Notes under the pieces: generated by a model | Seen by the model: only the letters and a program-made list of their open reading frames with translations | Database searches by the model: none | What the model was told of the DNA's origin: nothing | Assembly: GCF_018343715.1 (NCBI RefSeq) | Contig: NZ_JAGYPL010000003.1 | Coordinates: 247,032-311,031, forward strand | DNA: 64,000 nt | Direction of reading: 5' to 3' | DNA from: Bacillus sp. FJAT-49711 | Lineage (GTDB): Bacteria > Bacillota > Bacilli > Bacillales > Bacillaceae_C | Shown here: positions 1 to 8,322 of the stretch, piece by piece | Position numbering within the stretch: position 1 is the stretch's first letter | Layout: every line of letters starts with the position of its first letter | Translations under genes and position numbers: made by a program

Positions 1-1052
1 AGATCCTTAACGGCTTTATGTTTATGACCACAATGAGAACAAAGTTGACTGGAAGCAAAATTCCTTGCAACAAGGACTACTTGTTTTCCGTACCATTTTG
101 CTTTATATTCCAACATCGTTCTGAATTGTGACCACGATACTTCACTGATTGCCTTTGCAAGATGGACATTTTTAAGCATCTTTTTTACAGCTAAATCTTC
201 CATCCCAATCAAGTCGTGGTTTTTAACAAGATGGGTGGAGATTTTATGCAGCCTATCCTGCCGTGAGTTCGTGATTTTTTCATGGATTTTGGCGACTTTC
301 ACTCGTTGTTTATGCCAATTGGAGGAGCCTACTTGTCGCCTGGATAGGATACGTTGGGCGTTGGCTAACTTTTCCTCTAACGTGCGAAAAAACGTTGGAT
401 TTTTGTATACGGTTCCATCTGATAGAGTGGCAAAATCTTTTAATCCAACATCGACCCCTATGGATGAACCTGTTTTGGGTAGGGGCTGTATATCCACTTC
501 AGCAAGAATGGAAACAAAATATTTACCAGCAGGGTTCCGCCGAATGGTGGCATTGATTATTCGCCCATAAACTTCTCGACTTTTCGCAAAGCGTACAAGT
601 CCCAGTTTTGGGAGTTTTATCTGTTTGCCCAGCACGGCAATATTTCCATTTACATATTTCGTTGTGTAGGATTGAACAGGATTTCTTTTTGACTTAAAGC
701 GAGGCTCATCATTTTGCTTTTTGTAATATCTTCTATAAGCTTCATGGACGATTTCAACCGATTTTTGCAGGGCGATGCTGTCTATTTCTTTCAAGAATGG
801 ATAGTGTTTCTTCAACTCTGGAAGAGCTTTAATCGACTTGTTCTTATGGAAAAATTCCCCTTTCCAGTTGTTCCTAGGGAGTTGTCCGTTTTGAACCATT
901 TCCGCAACAATATGCCAATAGGCATCTTTCCCTTTTTGTTTTCCTACAAAATAATTGTAAACAAAACGGCAACAACCGAGGGTTTTGGCGATTAGGACTT
1001 CTTGTGTTTTAGTGGGATAGATTCTGAACTTATAGGCCCTGTTCACGATCAA
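1..1052 (-). CDS. tnpB: TnpB RNA-guided nuclease of an IS200/IS605-type element, C-terminus outside window
   Basis: The reverse frame is open from a TTG at 1052 to the window edge: 350 residues without a stop. Visible TnpB hallmarks are the RuvC-I motif [10 protein letters not shown] with Asp201, the RuvC-II motif GMEDL with Glu285, and the first zinc-ribbon pair CSHC (Cys338, Cys341). The second Cys pair and the last RuvC Asp should lie off the edge. The TTG was chosen because GGGGAGGTGAG lies about 10 bases upstream and a typical basic N-terminus ([10 protein letters not shown]) follows. Known TnpB proteins cut DNA guided by an RNA from the element's 3' end, which is not in this window. No frameshift is seen, in contrast to the decayed tnpA just upstream. 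Confidence 0.9.
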   Translation of the reverse strand, partial: MIVNRAYKFRIYPTKTQEVLIAKTLGCCRFVYNYFVGKQKGKDAYWHIVAEMVQNGQLPRNNWKGEFFHKNKSIKALPELKKHYPFLKEIDSIALQKSVEIVHEAYRRYYKKQNDEPRFKSKRNPVQSYTTKYVNGNIAVLGKQIKLPKLGLVRFAKSREVYGRIINATIRRNPAGKYFVSILAEVDIQPLPKTGSSIGVDVGLKDFATLSDGTVYKNPTFFRTLEEKLANAQRILSRRQVGSSNWHKQRVKVAKIHEKITNSRQDRLHKISTHLVKNHDLIGMEDLAVKKMLKNVHLAKAISEVSWSQFRTMLEYKAKWYGKQVVLVARNFASSQLCSHCGHKHKAVKD

Positions 1053-1059
1053 AGGATGC

Positions 1060-1233
1060 TCACCTCCCCTTCTGATTTTGAATGTATTGCCGAATCTGGG
1101 TCTCTGTCTGTTCGCTTGCGGTTGCGACAAAATAAGAAGGGTTCCAGAGATGACCACCCCAGAGTGTCCCTTTTAACTCAGGGAACTCTTTAAATATCAA
1201 TGTACCATATGTTAGCACCTTTTTGTGATTAAG
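1060..1233 (-). pseudogene. tnpA: Remnant of tnpA (Y1/IS200-type transposase), C-terminal end only
   Basis: The reverse frame reads 57 codons ending at the TGA at 1060-1062 and contains [19 protein letters not shown] followed by [20 protein letters not shown]. This matches the C-terminal end of IS200-type single-tyrosine transposases as I know them. An in-frame TAA at 1234-1236 closes the frame upstream. The N-terminal HUH part (usually about 90 further residues) could not be found, so the gene is truncated and cannot make an active enzyme. Its end carries the ribosome binding site of tnpB, 8 bases before the tnpB start. Confidence 0.8.
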
Positions 1234-1279
1234 TTACGATTATCCAGGGTCTATATGCAATCTGTATTTTGGCATATGT

Positions 1280-1316
1280 CGAATCGTTAACGTGATATGA
1301 AATCACGCCCGATTCG
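1280..1316. repeat. Nested hairpin upstream of the tnpA remnant, possible IS end
   Basis: CGAATCG (1280-1286) pairs with CGATTCG (1310-1316). Inside it CGTGAT (1291-1296) pairs with ATCACG (1302-1307). IS200/IS605 elements carry subterminal hairpins at their left end, upstream of tnpA, so this may be the old left end. The rest of 1317-1513 holds no gene or clear signal that I can see. Confidence 0.35.
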
Positions 1317-1513
1317 AAGCCGATTCGTCTCATGATTGAAATCACAAGTGTTCTCGGCTATATCATAAAATAAGATAAAAATCTTGTCATAAATGAACCT
1401 CTCAATATTAATTCCTTCAATTTAAATATACCTTACCTTGTTTGAAAAAACATTGCTCCAATTGATCTGATTTTCTAATGAGGAAGACTGGATGAAAGAG
1501 AGGAAAATGCAGA

Positions 1514-1545
1514 GTGGCACAACAGAAAACGTATCTTTGTGCCAC
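1514..1545 (-). terminator. Inverted repeat downstream of the DUF4956 gene, possible weak terminator
   Basis: GTGGCACAA (1514-1522) and TTGTGCCAC (1537-1545) form a perfect 9-bp stem. It lies about 65 bases past the stop of the DUF4956 gene. No clear T-run follows on the reverse strand, so a terminator role is only suggested by position. Confidence 0.35.
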
Positions 1546-1610
1546 TATTTCAGTATATGAAAAGACTAAATTAGTTTGTAAATGTAATCATTATTTTTAT
1601 TAATATGATC

Positions 1611-2294
1611 TTACTTTGCAAGCTCCATATATGTTATAGAGACTTTTAGATTGGCATTTCTTTCCCTAATGCGATCGAGTAATTCTTTATCCTTTGTCGT
1701 ATTTTTGCTGCGAATGGCATATGTGTACAAAATCATCGTACCTAGATTAGTAGTTTCAATTTGCCTAAGTTGATGACTATTTGTATATTGCATGAATATT
1801 TCATCCAATAGATTTTCATGATTTAAATTTTCAGGAATCGTAACTTTTAATATTTGCGTATCTTTTCCTTTCCCATAGCTAAATCTATAGAGCAGATAAA
1901 ATATAAAGCTGCCAAATATCGTTAACATAATCGCTAGATCAAACTTAAACAATCCACAAGTCATCCCGACACAGAGGCCAAAAAATATATAAGCAATATC
2001 CTTAGCATCCGTTACAGCACTTCTAAAGCGTATTAATGAGAATACCGCAAATAAACCGAAAGCTACTCCTGAATTACCACTTACTACATTCATTACGACC
2101 GAAACAATAACACTCATAATAATAATTGTATGGACAAAGGCTTGGGAATACCGCTCGCCTGTAAACGTCAATTGATAGACTTTTGTAATAATCAAACTTA
2201 GTACTAATGCAATAATCATCGCAATTAAGCTCTTCCATGCTGTCGTTGCATCCATTACATTGTTTGTCGAAAAAAATTGATTGAAAACATCCAT
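1611..2294 (-). CDS. DUF4956 family membrane protein
   Basis: This 227-residue protein has four or five hydrophobic segments (about residues 18-40, 55-75, 78-95, 100-120 and 122-140), then a soluble tail of about 85 residues. The segment GLFAVFSLIRFRSAVTDAKD with its conserved Arg and Asp is typical of DUF4956 proteins. Their function is not established. The start lies 1 base from the stop of the VTC gene, so the two are almost certainly co-transcribed and translationally coupled. VTC and DUF4956 genes are often neighbours in bacteria, which suggests a joint role in phosphate or polyphosphate metabolism or envelope work; that is inference. Confidence 0.85.
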   Translation of the reverse strand: MDVFNQFFSTNNVMDATTAWKSLIAMIIALVLSLIITKVYQLTFTGERYSQAFVHTIIIMSVIVSVVMNVVSGNSGVAFGLFAVFSLIRFRSAVTDAKDIAYIFFGLCVGMTCGLFKFDLAIMLTIFGSFIFYLLYRFSYGKGKDTQILKVTIPENLNHENLLDEIFMQYTNSHQLRQIETTNLGTMILYTYAIRSKNTTKDKELLDRIRERNANLKVSITYMELAK

Positions 2295-2295
2295 T

Positions 2296-3060
2296 TTACA
2301 TTACTCCCGCTAATTGTAATTCTTCCTTAATAAGGTTGTTCGGAATTTCTTCACTTCTTAACAATTCCAAGCTTGTGCAGAACTTGGATGCGCCTCTTTG
2401 TTCACACTGTAAATCTTGTAATATACGAGTCAGCCATAAAGGCACACTGTCGTTTACTTTTACCTCTAATACAACAAGATTCGGATCAATAAAATGTTTC
2501 CCAAATGGCCCGTGTTCAATAGATAGATCATCGTTGCGACACCGAAGGTTAAAATCACATGTTATTCTTAAATCCGGATCATCAATACCATGCAAAGCAT
2601 GTCTGTCGTAGCTGACGACCATTTCGGGATATAAATTATAAAGTTGTCGGAAATAATGAATTTCACGTAAAACTTGTGTATTAGAAGTATCATATTCTTT
2701 CAATGGCAAGTCGAGATTGTTTGTTAAATAGCGGTATGCCTCTTTAAGAGGTATAACCATTCTTCTTTTATTCACGACCTTTTTGTGCTTTTGTTTTACT
2801 TCAAAAAAAGCTTTGCCATTTATAGAAGTATCATCGTATACGCGCAGCCTAAGCTTCTGCCTATACTTATATTTATTTTTTGTTTCAAAATATATCCTTT
2901 TATCAGGACTCTCAAAATATAAAGTGGTTATGGTATATCTACCTTCTATACCATTTTTATCAGGTCGCATATTAGGCAATATTTGTTTAACTAATTCATC
3001 ATATTGCTCTTTCGTTATTAAATACTTTTGCTCTTTCCGTCTAAATATTTCAATAGCCAT
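2296..3060 (-). CDS. VTC domain protein, polyphosphate polymerase-type
   Basis: This 254-residue protein matches the VTC domain, a tunnel fold related to the yeast polyphosphate polymerase Vtc4. The N-terminal RKEQKYLI, the basic KYKYRQKLRLRVYDD strand, FFEVKQKHKKVVNKRR, VSYDRHALHG and the C-terminal VLEVKVNDSVPLWL supply the alternating Lys/Arg/Glu residues expected to line the tunnel. Family knowledge suggests phosphate-chain synthesis or binding at the membrane together with the adjacent DUF4956 protein. The start ATG at 3060 has AAAGGTGAT upstream. It follows the PepSY genes on the same strand with a 45-base gap. Whether it makes polyphosphate is not shown by sequence. Confidence 0.85.
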   Translation of the reverse strand: MAIEIFRRKEQKYLITKEQYDELVKQILPNMRPDKNGIEGRYTITTLYFESPDKRIYFETKNKYKYRQKLRLRVYDDTSINGKAFFEVKQKHKKVVNKRRMVIPLKEAYRYLTNNLDLPLKEYDTSNTQVLREIHYFRQLYNLYPEMVVSYDRHALHGIDDPDLRITCDFNLRCRNDDLSIEHGPFGKHFIDPNLVVLEVKVNDSVPLWLTRILQDLQCEQRGASKFCTSLELLRSEEIPNNLIKEELQLAGVM

Positions 3061-3105
3061 TATTTCATCACCTTTATGACTGAAATATCTTGTTTTCGAT
3101 ACTTT

Positions 3106-3648
3106 TTATTTATCGTGAAAATTTTCATATTCTTTTTCAAGGATTCTACCTGTTTGTGAATCTATTTTTATTTCAACTTTTTGATTGTCCGTAACAAACT
3201 CAATCTCATATTCATGATCCTCTGCATCAAAATCAACTTCCGTCACTTTTCCGTTTGAATCACCTAAAGCAATAGAAATAGCTTTTTCCCTGGTGATGGC
3301 TTGATTTTCATTTGACTTTTGAGATCTGATATTCGTTTCTTCCGATTCTTCTTTATCCACTTTCATTACTGCACCTGTAATCGCATCAATATCTACTTCT
3401 ATTTCACCGTAATTCGATACTAAATCAACCTCATATGTCAGCTTACTATTATCTTTCTCTAATTTAATGCTTTTTAAATCTCCTCCCGTTTCATTTATAG
3501 CTATTTCAGTTGCTTTTTCCATTGTAATAATGGAAGACCTTTCCTCTTTTTGTATTATCGATTCACTATTGGATATTGCATTAACACTAGCAACCCCGCC
3601 CAAAATAACAAATCCAGCAACTCCTGCAATCAGCAAATTCTTTTTCAT
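3106..3648 (-). CDS. Exported PepSY-domain protein
   Basis: The 180-residue protein starts with a short basic stretch and one hydrophobic helix (residues 4-24), a signal peptide or anchor without a lipobox Cys. Two PepSY repeats follow (about 40-100 and 115-175), each with the family pattern of an A-I-A helix, a Y-E-V or Y-E-I strand, and D-x-x-T/Q-G at the end (DAITGAV, DSQTGRI). The tail is strongly acidic. AAAGGGAGGACA precedes the ATG. PepSY proteins are thought to restrain extracellular peptidases or bind cations. The nearby sensor kinase suggests this protein is part of its regulon, like ykoI beside ykoGH in B. subtilis. Confidence 0.85.
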   Translation of the reverse strand: MKKNLLIAGVAGFVILGGVASVNAISNSESIIQKEERSSIITMEKATEIAINETGGDLKSIKLEKDNSKLTYEVDLVSNYGEIEVDIDAITGAVMKVDKEESEETNIRSQKSNENQAITREKAISIALGDSNGKVTEVDFDAEDHEYEIEFVTDNQKVEIKIDSQTGRILEKEYENFHDK

Positions 3649-3670
3649 CTATAAATGTCCTCCCTTTGTT

Positions 3671-3738
3671 TGATGTAATTACATCATATCCATTCAATAT
3701 GAGGACATAGGGATGAGAAGATGAGAATTTAATGAGAA
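3671..3738 (-). promoter_or_regulatory. Candidate response-regulator promoter upstream of the 3106-3648 PepSY gene
   Basis: Reading the reverse strand, TTCTCAT occurs three times: at 3732-3738, 3721-3727 (11 bases apart, the usual one-turn spacing for OmpR-family sites) and 3713-3719. A TATGAT-like -10 lies downstream with a poor -35, as expected for an activated promoter. A perfect 16-bp palindrome TGATGTAATTACATCA (3671-3686) follows near the likely transcript start. The two-component system encoded upstream is the natural candidate regulator; that is inference. Confidence 0.5.
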
Positions 3739-3739
3739 A

Positions 3740-3760
3740 GAGGAAAGAGGAAAGAGGAAA
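3740..3760. repeat. Short tandem repeat GAGGAAA x3
   Basis: Three perfect copies of GAGGAAA, plus a partial one before them, lie between the two PepSY genes, directly next to the TTCTCAT direct repeats. The tract could vary in copy number by slippage. Confidence 0.8.
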
Positions 3761-3772
3761 GATTTCATTCAC

Positions 3773-4465
3773 TTAATCATCCCATTCAATGCTTTTCACT
3801 TCTCCGGTTATCGCATTAATTTGAATATCTGCTTCCCTATCATCCGTTTCTATTTCCACAAAGTAATAAAGCTGCCCATTCAATTCCTCTAAATCTACAT
3901 CATCTACTTCGCCCTGAACGGTTTTAAGCGCAATCTTTATCGCTTCCTCTTTCGTTAAATTCTTTATTTCTTCTTTTACCGGCACCTTTTTTTCTTCTTT
4001 TTTATTTACGATTTCACCCGTTACGCCGTTTAAAGTTATAAATACCTTATTCTCGCTATTCTCCACAACCGCATCATAATAAGCCACTTGATTGTTGATT
4101 CTCAATTTTAGATCTTCAATTTTTCCGTTTTGCTCCTTCTCGATAATTCTTTCTATTTCTTCGGTCGATAACCTTTTGTCCTTTTCCTCTTCTCCCCTGC
4201 TAATGTCGAGCACATCACCGGAGAAACGGTCTATTTTTATATAGTATTTTCCAGTTGTTAGTTGAATTGTCATATCATAAATGTCATCTTTAAGTTTAAA
4301 GTCAACGATTTTTCCATTGAATCTTTCTTGTGCAATTTCTTTAGCTTTTGCTTCGGATATTGGTTCACCGGAAGGCGATACACCAAGAAATTGCCAAGCA
4401 AATATGACAACTAAAAGGAAGAGAGCGGCACCCATTCCCAATTGTTTCATTTTTAATTTCTTCAT
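3773..4465 (-). CDS. Exported protein with three PepSY repeats
   Basis: About 230 residues: a basic N-terminus (MKKLKMKQLG), one hydrophobic segment and then three PepSY-like units, each with an E-A-I/E-I-A/R helix and a D-x-x-T/S-G-x-V/I ending (DRFSGDV, NGVTGEI, NAITGEV). There is no lipobox Cys. The start at 4465 was chosen over the in-frame GTG at 4474 because GAGGTGAAAAAT puts a ribosome binding site at proper distance from the second start. It lies 56 bases past the kinase gene and probably belongs to that transcript. The acidic extracytoplasmic face suggests a cation-binding or sensing role; that is inference. Confidence 0.85.
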   Translation of the reverse strand: MKKLKMKQLGMGAALFLLVVIFAWQFLGVSPSGEPISEAKAKEIAQERFNGKIVDFKLKDDIYDMTIQLTTGKYYIKIDRFSGDVLDISRGEEEKDKRLSTEEIERIIEKEQNGKIEDLKLRINNQVAYYDAVVENSENKVFITLNGVTGEIVNKKEEKKVPVKEEIKNLTKEEAIKIALKTVQGEVDDVDLEELNGQLYYFVEIETDDREADIQINAITGEVKSIEWDD

Positions 4466-4521
4466 ATTTTTCACCTCAAAATAATCTTATTAAATCCACC
4501 ATAGCAGAGGAAAATGAGAAA

Positions 4522-5880
4522 TTAATTAGAATCCGGCAGGTGAAGATGTATTTGTGCTGTTGTCCCTTTTCCTTCCTCACTTAGTAATTTGATTTGAACG
4601 TTTATCACATCTGCAATTTCCTTAGCAAGCGACAAGCCGAGGCCAAATCCCCCTGTTTTCCTCGTTCTTGCAGTATCTACTCGATAAAAGCGATCAAACA
4701 CTTTTGATATATCAGAAGAAGGAATACCTATTCCGTAATCGATAATTTCGATTAAGCCTTTATCTCCTTCCTTATTAATCTGAATTGTTATTGGAGCATC
4801 GCTATATTTGCAGGCATTTTCCATTAATATATAGAGTATATGTTTTAATCTTTGCCTGTCTGTGTACACAGTAACGCGCTCCTTTACATTCAACACGATT
4901 TCTCTCCCAAAAGCAGTGCCAAAAGATTGTATCGTATCGGTTGCCACTTCTTCTAATTGGACGATTTGCATCACAATATTCCATTTTTCCTCGTGTTTAG
5001 CTAGCAATAATAATTGTTGTGTCAATTCTCGCATCCGTACAGCCTCGGAATGGATTGCCTCTACTGATTCATGAAAAAGATCTGGTTGTTGTAATCCCCG
5101 ACGTTTTAATAAACTAGCATAGGATTCAATGATTGTAAGAGGTGTTTTTAATTCATGGGAAGCACTCATTACAAATTGTTCCTGGCGCTCATAATTTGTT
5201 TCCAACTGGTCGATCATCGCATTAAAAGTCTCTCCCATTAAAGATAATTCATCATTGGATTTCTTTGGCAATGATATCCGATTATATTTACCACTTTTCC
5301 GGATTTCAGCCATTGTTTCAATGATCGATAAAATGGGTCTAGAAATAAAATTACTCAAAATCCGCGAAGAGAGTAACACAGGAATCGTTGCAATGAATGT
5401 AATTGTAATTAACACAATTCTTAATATACTTAATATATGGGCAGTCCCATCTAGGCTTTCTGTCATTTGCAGATTAGCAATTCTTCCATCCTTCGTAATA
5501 ATAGGAGTCGATATGAAGGTGTGGGGCAGCTTTTTGTATTGGACAATCTTTTTTGTTTCCTGTCTATAATAGGAAGTAGGCATTTCGATTAAATGTTTCT
5601 GCTTGGGATCCGTAATGGTAATATCTGCTTTTCCATTTGCATCTACAATTTTGACCATTCCATTCACAGGCATATAAGCTCTAAGCAAGTCCCTCATATT
5701 AATCGAGCTATCCATTTTATTCATACCTTCTACTGTTTTTAATGCTTCAGCTTCGGATCGTTCCAATTCATGATTCAGCATTAACCGATTAAAGGAAAAA
5801 TAAATAGCACTATTAATCAATACAAGTAAGAGAATAAACATAACAGAAGTATAAAGATTAATTTTAGTATGTAGTTTCAT
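4522..5880 (-). CDS. Membrane sensor histidine kinase next to PepSY genes
   Basis: 452 residues. TM1 is at about 10-32, an extracytoplasmic loop of about 115 residues follows, and TM2 is near 150-172. A HAMP linker comes next, then the HisKA phospho-acceptor motif SASHELKTPLT (about residue 240), and an HATPase domain with the N box ENACKYS, the G1 box DYGIGIP and the G2 box GGFGLGLSL. All catalytic motifs are present. It overlaps its response regulator by 4 bases. The sequence and the following PepSY genes resemble the ykoG-ykoH-ykoI group of B. subtilis. The signal is unknown; the loop has no recognisable ligand domain. Confidence 0.93.
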   Translation of the reverse strand: MKLHTKINLYTSVMFILLLVLINSAIYFSFNRLMLNHELERSEAEALKTVEGMNKMDSSINMRDLLRAYMPVNGMVKIVDANGKADITITDPKQKHLIEMPTSYYRQETKKIVQYKKLPHTFISTPIITKDGRIANLQMTESLDGTAHILSILRIVLITITFIATIPVLLSSRILSNFISRPILSIIETMAEIRKSGKYNRISLPKKSNDELSLMGETFNAMIDQLETNYERQEQFVMSASHELKTPLTIIESYASLLKRRGLQQPDLFHESVEAIHSEAVRMRELTQQLLLLAKHEEKWNIVMQIVQLEEVATDTIQSFGTAFGREIVLNVKERVTVYTDRQRLKHILYILMENACKYSDAPITIQINKEGDKGLIEIIDYGIGIPSSDISKVFDRFYRVDTARTRKTGGFGLGLSLAKEIADVINVQIKLLSEEGKGTTAQIHLHLPDSN

Positions 5881-6587
5881 TGTTCATCCTTCAGCACATA
5901 GCCGATTCCTCTAACCGTATGAATAAGAGGTCGGTCATATGGTTTATCTAATTTATTTCGCAAATAACGGATATACACATCCACTACGTTCGTATCTCCA
6001 AAATAATCATAACCCCATACACCATCTAATAATTGCTCCCTATTCAAAACATGTCGCGCATTTTTCAACAAATAGGCAAGCAGATCAAACTCACGCGGTG
6101 TCAGTTCAATTAAATCTTCTCCCCTGTAAACTTCTCTTGTATCCTCACTTAATTTTAGATCCGAAAATTCTAGCCAATTGAAATTCTTAACGGAATTTGT
6201 TTTCTGTAAAGTTAATCTTAATGCCGCCCTAATTCTTGCCAGCAACTCCTCAATCTGAAATGGCTTCGTAATATAATCATTGGCTCCAAGGTCAAGTCCT
6301 GCCACCTTATCTTCTACCGAATCTTTAGCAGTTAATAAAATGACAGGTATACTTGAATCAACGGACCGAATGCGACGCAGTAGTTCAATTCCACTTAATC
6401 CTGGCAACATTACATCAAGCAAAATCAAGTCCCACTTTTCTTTCTGAAAAATCGCAAACCCTTCCATACCGTCATACACTTTCACTGTTTCGTATCCTTC
6501 AGCTGTCAGCTCAAGTTCAAGTACTCTAGCTATTTTCACTTCATCTTCCACTATTAAAATTCGCGGTTTAGTCATCTTCACCATCAT
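5877..6587 (-). CDS. OmpR-family response regulator
   Basis: This is a 236-residue protein with a receiver domain (acidic pair in VEDE, phospho-acceptor Asp in LLDVMLPG, conserved Lys in ITKPF) and a C-terminal winged helix (ELTPREFDLLAYLL, VDVYIRYLRNKLD, TVRGIGYVL). The true start is uncertain: ATG at 6587 touches GAGGG, while GTG 6581 or ATG 6575 (MTKPRILIVEDE) are better spaced. It is the first gene of a reverse-strand run that continues with the kinase and PepSY genes. It probably binds the TTCTCAT repeats at 3713-3738; that is inference. Confidence 0.93.
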   Translation of the reverse strand: MMVKMTKPRILIVEDEVKIARVLELELTAEGYETVKVYDGMEGFAIFQKEKWDLILLDVMLPGLSGIELLRRIRSVDSSIPVILLTAKDSVEDKVAGLDLGANDYITKPFQIEELLARIRAALRLTLQKTNSVKNFNWLEFSDLKLSEDTREVYRGEDLIELTPREFDLLAYLLKNARHVLNREQLLDGVWGYDYFGDTNVVDVYIRYLRNKLDKPYDRPLIHTVRGIGYVLKDEQ

Positions 6588-6839
6588 CCCTCACTAATAA
6601 TTATGCTTTTATGAAAACAGCAAATGTAAATGAAATCAACTTTCTTATACTTACATTATTTATATGAATTTTCATCTTTCATACGTCTGATTACCTTTAG
6701 TATGTCTCAAAACTCTGTTGCTTCCAACCTTCTCACTTTGTCTTACCTTATTTTATTATGGATCATCTCCAAGATTTTCCCTTTGGTTTTTCAAAACAGT
6801 TATTCGGGAATAACACGATTACAAGAGAGGGGAAGCATA

Positions 6840-8273
6840 ATGCCGAAAAAGGTTAAAAAAAGAATTTTAATAACAGGTCTTCTATTATTCTTAAGTTTTT
6901 ATATAGGCACCATCTATTATCAAGAGAATAAGCCCTTGCCAAAGGGTGTATCATTTGAGGGAGATGTACACTATTTGCAAGAGAATCAAGTGCGCTTCTT
7001 ATACGATTTAACGTATAAGAATAACAAGGAAACAAAGCATGAACAAGAAATATTTGACACTGTTTTTCAAGCGATTGACGAAGCGGAACAATTTGTAGTT
7101 ATGGACTTCTTCTTATTCAATGATTACTACGATCAGAGTTTAGATTTTCCTCCTCTAAGTACTTCATTAATGGATGTCCTTATCGAAAAAAAGAGACACA
7201 ACCCTAATATTGAAATGGTACTAATTACGGATGAAATTAATATTTCGTACGGTTCCCATAAAAATTGGCAATTTGAAAAGCTAAAGGACCATGGAATAAC
7301 AGTTTTGTTGACAGATGTTGATCCCCTCAGAGATTCCAATCCTTTATATTCCGCAATATGGCGTATATTTTTTCAGTGGTTTGGTCAGGCAGGAAAAGGA
7401 ACACTCGCTAATCTGATGGCTGACCAAGCACCGGACATGACATTTCGCTCCTATCTGAAATTACTGAACGTTAAAGCCAATCATCGAAAAACAGTTGCGA
7501 CAGATAAAAAAGCATTTGTTTTATCTGGAAATCCTCATGATGCGAGTGCTTACCACTCCAATATTGGATTTGAACTGGAAGGTCCTATTATTGAAGATGT
7601 GCTAAAAACGGAGCAAGCGGCAGCCAACTTGGCAGGTAGGTATGTCCTTCCTACTTACAACGGAAAACATGAGACCGGTGATGTTGCCGTACAGCTTTTA
7701 ACAGAAGGGAAAGTGGCAAATAAGGTGATTCAATCCCTTAAAGAGTCGCGAAAAGATGATGAAATTTGGATGGCTATGTTTTATTTAGCCGAACGGGAAG
7801 TAGTCGAGGAATTATTGGCAGCTAGTGATCGAGGGGTTAAAATCAACTTAATTTTAGATCCAAACGAAAACGCATTTGGCTCCAAAAAATCCGGGCTTCC
7901 AAATCGGCCAGTCGCGCAAGAATTACACGAAAAATCAAAAGGGAATATTCATATTCGTTGGTATAATACTGGAGAAGAGCAATACCACCCTAAGCTGCTT
8001 TATATTAAGAAAAAAGACAAAGTCACGATTATTGGCGGCTCTACTAATTTCACCCAGCGCAACATGGACGATTTCAACTTGGAAACGAATGTAATAATAA
8101 AAGCGAAAGCTGATGGAAGGCTTGCGAAAGACTTGGATGACTACTTTAATCGTCAATGGAATAATCAAAACGGTGAGTTTACTTTAGACTTTGAGAAATA
8201 TCAAAACGCGCTTACGACGCTCCAGAGAGTAGTTTATACAATACAAAAGTGGTTATATTTTACAACGTATTAA
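6840..8273 (+). CDS. Phospholipase D / cardiolipin synthase-like membrane protein
   Basis: 477 residues from the ATG at 6840, chosen because GAGAGGGGAAG lies just upstream and a basic plus hydrophobic N-terminus (KKVKKRILITGLLLFL) follows; the frame is open further upstream but lacks such a site. Two HKD-type motifs are visible: HRKTVATDKKAF, then SGNPHD, in the first half, and YHPKLLYI with GGSTNFTQRNMDD in the second. This is the two-half PLD fold, which transfers or hydrolyses phosphodiester bonds, usually in phospholipids. The gene stands alone, between a divergent two-component system and a convergent MATE gene. The exact substrate cannot be told. Confidence 0.85.
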   Translation: MPKKVKKRILITGLLLFLSFYIGTIYYQENKPLPKGVSFEGDVHYLQENQVRFLYDLTYKNNKETKHEQEIFDTVFQAIDEAEQFVVMDFFLFNDYYDQSLDFPPLSTSLMDVLIEKKRHNPNIEMVLITDEINISYGSHKNWQFEKLKDHGITVLLTDVDPLRDSNPLYSAIWRIFFQWFGQAGKGTLANLMADQAPDMTFRSYLKLLNVKANHRKTVATDKKAFVLSGNPHDASAYHSNIGFELEGPIIEDVLKTEQAAANLAGRYVLPTYNGKHETGDVAVQLLTEGKVANKVIQSLKESRKDDEIWMAMFYLAEREVVEELLAASDRGVKINLILDPNENAFGSKKSGLPNRPVAQELHEKSKGNIHIRWYNTGEEQYHPKLLYIKKKDKVTIIGGSTNFTQRNMDDFNLETNVIIKAKADGRLAKDLDDYFNRQWNNQNGEFTLDFEKYQNALTTLQRVVYTIQKWLYFTTY

Positions 8274-8280
8274 TTTTTAG

Positions 8281-8315
8281 AGCAGGCGGTTCTACTTTTC
8301 AGTACACCGCCTGCT
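8281..8315. terminator. Hairpin between convergent PLD and MATE genes
   Basis: AGCAGGCGGT (8281-8290) pairs perfectly with ACCGCCTGCT (8306-8315) in the 49-base gap between two convergent genes. There is only a short T-rich flank on either side, so it is a likely but not classical bidirectional terminator. Confidence 0.6.
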
Positions 8316-8322
8316 GCATGTA

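Noticed and set aside
235-1193. Three plus-strand open frames over the transposon region
   Set aside because: They are shadows of tnpB and the tnpA remnant, which show clear protein motifs on the reverse strand.
6630-6839. A 70-codon N-terminal extension of the phospholipase D-like gene
   Set aside because: No ribosome binding site, and a strong one stands before the ATG at 6840, where a normal membrane anchor begins.
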